Positions 58,647 through 64,000 of a DNA stretch of 64,000 nucleotides are shown here, piece after piece (position 1 is the first letter of the stretch; each line of letters begins with the position of its first letter). The notes below the pieces were generated by a model. That model made no database searches. It had not been told where the DNA came from and saw only the letters and a list, made by a program, of their open reading frames with translations. The stretch lies in the IMG/VR virus record IMGVR_UViG_3300031578_000010, positions 1 through 64,000 of that record. One strand, written 5' to 3'. This DNA is from a virus. Position numbers and translations under genes: made by a program.

Positions 58647-59560
58647 TATTTCTTCTCCGGTTTTTTAAATATAAGAACATATTCATGAGAACGAATAAGA
58701 AACTTCCTGCCTTTATCAAAATTCCCCACTCGCCTTAAAGATCCGGTGTTCTTAATATGTAGAATAATTTCTTCTTTAATTAAAAATCCAGCTTTCCGAT
58801 GCATTGATGTCACATCATGGTTCAAACAAATAAGACTTCCATTTTTATGTCTATGTAATCCTACAACCCAGCAAGATATTGATCCAGGTTTCAAAATTCT
58901 AAAAGTTTCGCGAACAACTTTAAATAAATCTCCTTTGAATTCACTATATGATTCTTTCATAGATAAATCAGTAACTCCGCCCTCATATTTTTCAAGGTTC
59001 CAATAAGGAGGGCAAGTTATAAGAAAATCTGCTTTAGAATTTGTGACCTTCCGAGGATATCTTGCATCGCCATGAATTATTTTAACCCGATCAGAAAAAC
59101 CCGCATTATCCACTCTTTTTTCGACCGCTATACATTCTTCTTTTCTTATTTCATATCCTATATATTTTAATCCATGCCGAGCCGCCATTATAGCCCTTGT
59201 ACCTCCGCCAGCGAAGGGGTCAAAACATATCCCCTTTTTAGGAGCATATAAATTTAATAACCAATAAGCAATTGCTGGATTAAATACACTCGCGCCATAT
59301 TGATAACCAAATGTTCCATCAACCGTTTCATGCCGGGCTCGTTTCTCTGCCTCTTTAAAACTAAATTTATATCTACTGGTATTCGTGCCCTGCGATCTCG
59401 ACTTAGCATCTTTAACTGCCCCGATATCCCCCACCATCTTTTTAAATTTGCGGACCTGAGGATCACTCATATCGCAATCCCAAACGGTGATAGGCCAGAT
59501 ACCATATCTCTGGCGCATCGTTTTAAATTCGCCAACGGCTTCACCAAATAAATCTTTCAC
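58646..59560 (-). CDS. DNA methyltransferase-like protein, paralogue 3
   Basis: This 304-aa protein has the same motifs (DPFAGGGTRAI, DFLITCPPYWNLEKY) and the DLFGEAVGEFKT N-terminal block. The ATG overlaps the sliding-clamp stop (ATGA). Together with paralogue 2 it is in the replication operon. Confidence 0.85.
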   Translation of the reverse strand: MKDLFGEAVGEFKTMRQRYGIWPITVWDCDMSDPQVRKFKKMVGDIGAVKDAKSRSQGTNTSRYKFSFKEAEKRARHETVDGTFGYQYGASVFNPAIAYWLLNLYAPKKGICFDPFAGGGTRAIMAARHGLKYIGYEIRKEECIAVEKRVDNAGFSDRVKIIHGDARYPRKVTNSKADFLITCPPYWNLEKYEGGVTDLSMKESYSEFKGDLFKVVRETFRILKPGSISCWVVGLHRHKNGSLICLNHDVTSMHRKAGFLIKEEIILHIKNTGSLRRVGNFDKGRKFLIRSHEYVLIFKKPEKK

Positions 59561-60303
59561 TTTCCCTCCTCCTCTTTCGTCATGAGCAAATAAAGAGAAG
59601 AATATTTATCGCCAAACCTAATCAACATAGGAGGGTCTTTCTCCAAGAATATTTTAACCTTTCCTTCCAAGGATTTAAAGATCTCTTTTATACCATGCCC
59701 AAAACAAACTGACATCTCTTTCTTTAATACAGGTTTTTTTATTTGAAGGTTTGTCGTTATTGAATTTTTTCCTCTTTTTACTTTTGCTTTTACTCCCGCC
59801 TTATCAATTAAGATATAATATGTATGCTCATCGAGAATATCAGCATCCCCTACTAATTCTTTTAATTGTTCCGCCCTCACAATAAAATTATTTGTTTTAT
59901 ATACGACCTTTAAGGCAGGAGTTTTAATGGAGTTCTTCTCGAATTTGATGGCATCCACGTTAGCAAAACTCTCTATATTTTTCAAGGGAGTCACTTCGAA
60001 ACGACCTATTTTCCTCTTCTGTTTTATAATCAGCTGCTTTTCATCGGCAGAAATGGAAACAGTATCAGAAAAGCGAGTCAATATTTTCATGAACTGAGCA
60101 ATATCCCCAATAGTAAATATTCCATGTTTCTGAATTTGGGCTTCTGTGCTTACTCGAAAGAAAATTGCCCTCGATGTATCCGTTCCTTTCGTTGTTAACT
60201 GCCCATTCTTAGCGGATATAACGCAATCCAGCACCAACCCATCAAGATGAGCTTGTGAAAGGAAACTGATAAAGCTGCCATTATCTATTTCGAAAAGCGC
60301 CAT
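59557..60303 (-). CDS. Sliding clamp (PCNA / T4 gp45-like)
   Basis: This 248-aa protein has PCNA pattern: N-terminal FEIDNGSFISFLSQAHLDGLV, IFTIGDIAQFMKILTRF, and a C-terminal VKIFLEKDPPMLIRFGDKYSSLYLLMT that resembles the PCNA end (PL.I.F......YLLAP). Length suits a two-domain trimeric clamp rather than three-domain bacterial DnaN (about 366 aa). It sits upstream of the methyltransferases and two genes after the DnaE-type polymerase. Confidence 0.8.
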   Translation of the reverse strand: MALFEIDNGSFISFLSQAHLDGLVLDCVISAKNGQLTTKGTDTSRAIFFRVSTEAQIQKHGIFTIGDIAQFMKILTRFSDTVSISADEKQLIIKQKRKIGRFEVTPLKNIESFANVDAIKFEKNSIKTPALKVVYKTNNFIVRAEQLKELVGDADILDEHTYYILIDKAGVKAKVKRGKNSITTNLQIKKPVLKKEMSVCFGHGIKEIFKSLEGKVKIFLEKDPPMLIRFGDKYSSLYLLMTKEEEGK

Positions 60304-60794
60304 TACTTTGTCCTCCTATATTCGCTATCCAAACTCCGGATAGCGTTCTCCAAAGCGTCCAAAAGCTTGTTCGTCCGGTGCATTACGTTAGTGTAAATTG
60401 AAACTTTTTCAATTCCTTTTGCTTCCTCTGCCCTAAGTTTCTTACTTCGTCTTTCTGCTTCATTAGTACATATACTATCAGTTACCTTATCGACCCCATC
60501 AACGCCTTCTGTTTTCGCGTTCATGAAAAAGGCTGCTGATTTTGTTTTTCTAATTCCGTATATTTTATTTTGCTCCCCCTCTGCCTTCCCAGCATATACC
60601 GCAAGAAAAACGTTGAGGGCGGATAGGTTTATTTGATCTCGTATCAGCTTATCTTTTTTATATCTTGAAACCATTTCCGCGATGCCTATTCCAGCATATT
60701 TATCGACTATTTTGAGTATCTTCCTTAAGAACTCATACTCCTGTGGGTCATTCTGAAAGGTCGAAAAATCTATAATAACATTCCGCTCTTGCAT
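60303..60794 (-). CDS. Small helical replication/recombination protein, unknown
   Basis: This 163-aa, helix-rich, basic protein lies between the polymerase and the clamp genes and overlaps both ends. Weak resemblance to UvsY-type recombination mediators in length, in INLSALNVFLAVYAGKAEGE and in the final helix TNKLLDALENAIRSLDSEYRR. That is a guess only. Confidence 0.55.
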   Translation of the reverse strand: MQERNVIIDFSTFQNDPQEYEFLRKILKIVDKYAGIGIAEMVSRYKKDKLIRDQINLSALNVFLAVYAGKAEGEQNKIYGIRKTKSAAFFMNAKTEGVDGVDKVTDSICTNEAERRSKKLRAEEAKGIEKVSIYTNVMHRTNKLLDALENAIRSLDSEYRRTK

Positions 60795-63700
60795 TCCTCT
60801 ATCTCCAAAAAGGATTGAATTTTCTCTGTTATATTAAAGACCTTATCCTTATCCCCATAGCAAAGAACCCTATTCCCGCCCATGAGCCGCCCATCTACAA
60901 AAACGATATTAAAAGGTTTCAATACAGATTTAAAATGTTGCATCCCTGCTTTATCTAAATATATATAAATATCCCCCCTATGATCTTCCATTTTAACTAC
61001 AGCGGCAGATTTCCCCGTCATCTTTTCCTGAATTTCTAAAATAATACCACAAACCCTAACCCTCTCCCACCTATTATATTGACTTAGTTGCAGAGACGAA
61101 GAACAATATCTTTTTAATAAGAAATCTTTAACAGGTTCAAAAAAGAAAGGATGCAATAAAATAAATCCAAAGGCATCCACAGAATCTTCAAGGAACGTTT
61201 TATTAGTATCTAATACCTTTTCCTTCCGGATTGAATTAAAACGGCCTTTAACGGCCTGTCTTTCCATTAAAGAATCAAAACATCCTGCCTGTATTAATTT
61301 AATTATCTTTCCTTTGTGGACCTTTCCACTTATTTTTTCAATAAAATCATCGAAGGATTTAAATGGCCTCTTTTCTATAATCTCTTCCGCAGATGTTTTA
61401 ATTTCCTTTATTTTAGATAATCCAAATCTTATCCCATCCTTTTCTATCGTAAACCCCATCCCCGATTTATTAATATCCGGGCCGTATACATTAATATTAA
61501 ATCGCCTTGCTTCATTTATATATTTATATAGTTTGTTTTTCTCCGAACCTTTTTTTCTATCCTTTGTTATTCCTACGTCAGTATTGCTAAGCAAACTGGC
61601 AAAGAATTGACGAGGATAATAATTCTTTAAATACAGCACCTGAAAAAATAAATAAGTGTATGAGATTGCATGGGACGCGTTGAAAGAATAACTTGTAAAT
61701 TCCTTTATTACATTCCAAAGTTTTATCGCGTCGTTGTTCCCAATAGTCTTCCTACAATGTTCAAAGAATTCCTTTTTAAATTTCTTTATCTCCTTTGTAT
61801 TAAATTCTTTCTTCGCAGCCAATTTCCGAATATTATTTGCTTCTGCTAAAGAAAATCCTGCCACCCTATGTAATAGCTGCATAACCTGTTCTTGATATAC
61901 TAAAACACCTCGTGTTCCTTTCAATGTTTTTTTAACCTCTTTATTATCAATTCCTATCCCTTCATAATTAATAAACCTTTCTATTGCCCCGCTCGCTAAA
62001 GGTCCGGGCCTATTTATAGCATTTAAAGCGGCAATCTCGCCAAAGTTTTTAGGTTTAACATCCATCAATAAGCGCGTTGCTGATTCGGTTTCAAATTGGA
62101 ACGCCCCTATCGTATTCCCTTTATTCGCTTCTTCGATTAACTTTTTATCTTTAATATCTAATTTCCAAATACTATCACTTAGATCCTTTTTCTCAGTTTC
62201 CTTTACCAAATCTATCGCGTCAGAAATAATAGAACAAGTATTTAACCCTAATATATCAAATTTAATTAATCCCACGGCAGATAAATCCCTCCCTCGGTTT
62301 CCTTCAGAATATGCAGAAACCAATTCCCCTTTTATTTTTTGCAATGGGCAATATTTATAGACAGGATTTGGAGCAATAACAACCCCGCAAGGATGAACTC
62401 CTGAATTCCTAATTAAACTTGACGCCCTTTTGGCAAGGTTAAAGGCAACTTTATTTTCTTTTACAAAATCTTTCAATATTCCAGACAAATTATTAAATGC
62501 TTTCTTTATATTCCCTGCCCTATATATTTCTCCCGTTATTTCATTTATTGACCGAATAGGGAGTTTAAATATTCTGCCTACATCCCGTAATGCTCCGACT
62601 TCCCCGAAGGTATTAAATGTTATAATTCTTGCTACTTTATTTTGGCCATGCCTATCGTTCAAATAAGAAAAAACCAAATCCCTTTTATTAGCCTGAAAAT
62701 CGAGGTCGATATCCGGCGCGTCAGACCGAGACTTATCAAGAAAGCGTTCAAATAATAAACCGTATTTAAGCGGATCTATCTTCGTGATATTCAGAATAAA
62801 CGCAACTAAAGATCCTGCAACAGAACCTCTTGCCGGTCCCACAAATATCCTGTTTTCTCGGCACCAATTAGTTAAATCCCGAACGATCAAAAAATAGTCC
62901 TGAAATTTCAATTTTTGAATTACATCCAATTCCCTCTTCATTCTTTTCTTATATTTTTCTTTATCTTTAAAATCAAATCGCCTGAATTCCCGCATAGTCA
63001 TTTTTCTAAATTCGGAAACATCCATCCCCATATCTGGAATATGTATTTTCCCCATCGGGATCTTTATATCGCAGCCCGACGCCAAATCTGCCGTGCAGTC
63101 AGTATATCTTTTAAATTCTTTCTTTGTTATATTATGGCCAAATTTCCTGGCCATAGAAAAGAGTTCTTTCCCATCAACCAAATGCAAAGAACGAGCATTA
63201 TAAACAACCTTTTTTCTATCGTCTATCGTTTTATGTTCTCTGACCATCAATACAAAATCTTGTAATTCAACATCCCTTTTCTCTGCATAATGAGAATCAA
63301 GAGCGACTATCAAAGGAATATGTAATCTGTTGGCAATTTTCTTCAATCTTTCATTTGTATATTTTTGTGTTACAACTTCATTTAATTGTAGTTCTATAAC
63401 GAAATTATCCCCAAATGCATCCCTCCACCTTAAAGCCTCCTGTAAAGCCATTTTATCATTTGGCAATTTCGCCAATATCCCGCCCATGCAAGCAGTTGAC
63501 GCTATAATATCTTTATTATGATTAAATATAATTTCAGATGTCGTTCTTGGTCTATAATAATATCCATTAATATTTGCCTCAGAAACTATATATAAAAGAT
63601 TCAAATAACCTACATAACTTTTCGCCAATAAAATAACGTGCCTATACTCCCCTTTTCTCCCTGGCGAATCATCAACGTACATCTCAACGCCAATTATCGG

Positions 63701-63886
63701 ATTAATTCCAGCCTTTCTACATTCTAAATAAAATTCCAAGCCTCCCGCCATTGTTCCGTGGTCGGTTATTGCAAGAGAAGGCATATTTAAATCGGCAGCC
63801 TTTTTCACCAAAGAAGTAATTGTAGCAACGCCATCCAAGATGGAAAAATGGCTGTGAGAATGAAGATTTATTAAATTAAACTTCAT
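60770..63886 (-). CDS. dnaE: DNA polymerase III alpha subunit (DnaE type)
   Basis: This 1038-aa replicative polymerase has an N-terminal PHP domain (LHSHSHFSILDG; H9, H11, H13; AITDHG), palm catalytic DIDLDF at 392-397, PARGSVAGS at 351-359 and KFDILGL at 542-548. A HhH/thumb region and a C-terminal OB-fold (WERVRVCGIILEIQEKMTGK) follow. It is shorter than E. coli DnaE (1160 aa) and ends soon after the OB region, so the tau-binding domain is missing or short. It must use the unusual PCNA-like clamp encoded next to it. Start has AAAGGTTAATAAT. Confidence 0.95.
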   Translation of the reverse strand: MKFNLINLHSHSHFSILDGVATITSLVKKAADLNMPSLAITDHGTMAGGLEFYLECRKAGINPIIGVEMYVDDSPGRKGEYRHVILLAKSYVGYLNLLYIVSEANINGYYYRPRTTSEIIFNHNKDIIASTACMGGILAKLPNDKMALQEALRWRDAFGDNFVIELQLNEVVTQKYTNERLKKIANRLHIPLIVALDSHYAEKRDVELQDFVLMVREHKTIDDRKKVVYNARSLHLVDGKELFSMARKFGHNITKKEFKRYTDCTADLASGCDIKIPMGKIHIPDMGMDVSEFRKMTMREFRRFDFKDKEKYKKRMKRELDVIQKLKFQDYFLIVRDLTNWCRENRIFVGPARGSVAGSLVAFILNITKIDPLKYGLLFERFLDKSRSDAPDIDLDFQANKRDLVFSYLNDRHGQNKVARIITFNTFGEVGALRDVGRIFKLPIRSINEITGEIYRAGNIKKAFNNLSGILKDFVKENKVAFNLAKRASSLIRNSGVHPCGVVIAPNPVYKYCPLQKIKGELVSAYSEGNRGRDLSAVGLIKFDILGLNTCSIISDAIDLVKETEKKDLSDSIWKLDIKDKKLIEEANKGNTIGAFQFETESATRLLMDVKPKNFGEIAALNAINRPGPLASGAIERFINYEGIGIDNKEVKKTLKGTRGVLVYQEQVMQLLHRVAGFSLAEANNIRKLAAKKEFNTKEIKKFKKEFFEHCRKTIGNNDAIKLWNVIKEFTSYSFNASHAISYTYLFFQVLYLKNYYPRQFFASLLSNTDVGITKDRKKGSEKNKLYKYINEARRFNINVYGPDINKSGMGFTIEKDGIRFGLSKIKEIKTSAEEIIEKRPFKSFDDFIEKISGKVHKGKIIKLIQAGCFDSLMERQAVKGRFNSIRKEKVLDTNKTFLEDSVDAFGFILLHPFFFEPVKDFLLKRYCSSSLQLSQYNRWERVRVCGIILEIQEKMTGKSAAVVKMEDHRGDIYIYLDKAGMQHFKSVLKPFNIVFVDGRLMGGNRVLCYGDKDKVFNITEKIQSFLEIEECKSGMLL

Positions 63887-63890
63887 ATTA

Positions 63891-64000
63891 TTAACCTTTA
63901 ATCTTTTCCAGATTAGAACAAAGAGAAGAGAAGTCCTTCCAATATTCTTTTCTTAAAATTGCAATGTAGCAATATTCGGAAGAAGAATAATGAGAAATTA
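63891..64000 (-). CDS. C-terminal end of an unknown protein (cut by window edge)
   Basis: An open frame enters from the right edge and stops at TAA (63891). The last 35 or so residues (SEYCYIAILRKEYWKDFSSL, CSNLEKIKG) look like true coding sequence. It is the gene immediately upstream of the DnaE-type polymerase. Function unknown. Confidence 0.5.
   Translation of the reverse strand, partial: ISHYSSSEYCYIAILRKEYWKDFSSLCSNLEKIKG

Noticed and set aside
55016-60303. Archaeal virus origin suggested by RFC/PCNA-like genes
   Set aside because: tmRNA, bacterial RecA, DnaE and Shine-Dalgarno sites throughout point to a bacteriophage; T4-like phages also carry this clamp machinery.
60303-60794. UvsY recombination mediator
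   Set aside because: Length and general helical pattern agree, but no diagnostic motif is visible; recorded as unknown.
1-64000. Integrated prophage
   Set aside because: No integrase, repressor, attachment site or host gene is visible; the whole window is phage-like. A lysogeny module outside the window cannot be excluded.

Overview
The window is part of the genome of a large, contractile-tailed bacteriophage (myovirus morphology). Essentially every credible gene lies on the minus strand, genes are densely packed with many TAATG/ATGA stop-start overlaps, and most have strong Shine-Dalgarno sequences. No integrase, repressor, rRNA or host-like flank is seen. The two outermost genes (tape measure at the left, an unknown gene at the right) run off the window, so the genome is larger than 64 kb. 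A bacterial host is indicated by the tmRNA, the RecA, the DnaE-type polymerase and the ribosome binding sites. The host cannot be named from the sequence.

Reading in the direction of transcription (right to left): 64-53 kb is replication and DNA modification. It holds a DnaE-type DNA polymerase III alpha, a small helical protein, a PCNA/gp45-like clamp, two DNA methyltransferase paralogues, a collar-only clamp-loader partner, a PLP enzyme, a GNAT acetyltransferase, an RFC-small/gp44-like clamp-loader ATPase, an acidic-tailed probable ssDNA-binding protein and RecA. 53-46.5 kb is recombination and nucleases: a DUF932-like protein, SbcD/gp47, SbcC/gp46, a RuvC-like resolvase, a NYN-domain protein and a 5'-3' exonuclease. 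46.4-40.8 kb holds small and large terminase, a radical-SAM protein, a third methyltransferase paralogue and small zinc-finger proteins. A phage-encoded tmRNA lies at 40180-40563. 40-34 kb is a cluster of very small genes, several too short for routine gene calling. 34.1-32.3 kb is an AT-rich, repeat-rich, nearly gene-free tract, the best candidate for an origin or promoter hub.

32.3-20 kb holds a PD-(D/E)XK nuclease, a GroES-like co-chaperonin followed by a clear intrinsic terminator, HxH-motif and fibre proteins, with shared repeat modules and two C1q-like tips. 20-1 kb is the head-tail module: portal, Mu gpF/SPP1 gp7-like protein, a giant fusion protein, coiled-coil scaffold, major capsid protein, a His-pair repeat protein, head-tail connectors, sheath, tube, a tail-assembly chaperone with a programmed -1 frameshift, and the tape measure.

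The most unusual items are: (1) a 1141-residue protein joining a nucleotidyltransferase-like domain, two LigD phosphoesterase-like domains, an ATP-dependent DNA-ligase-like module and an XkdF-type prohead protease; (2) a mixed replisome pairing a bacterial DnaE polymerase with PCNA/RFC-like clamp machinery; (3) a tmRNA with an atypical 23-residue tag; and (4) a PLP-enzyme/GNAT/methyltransferase cluster that may modify DNA. These are readings by eye; no database search was run.
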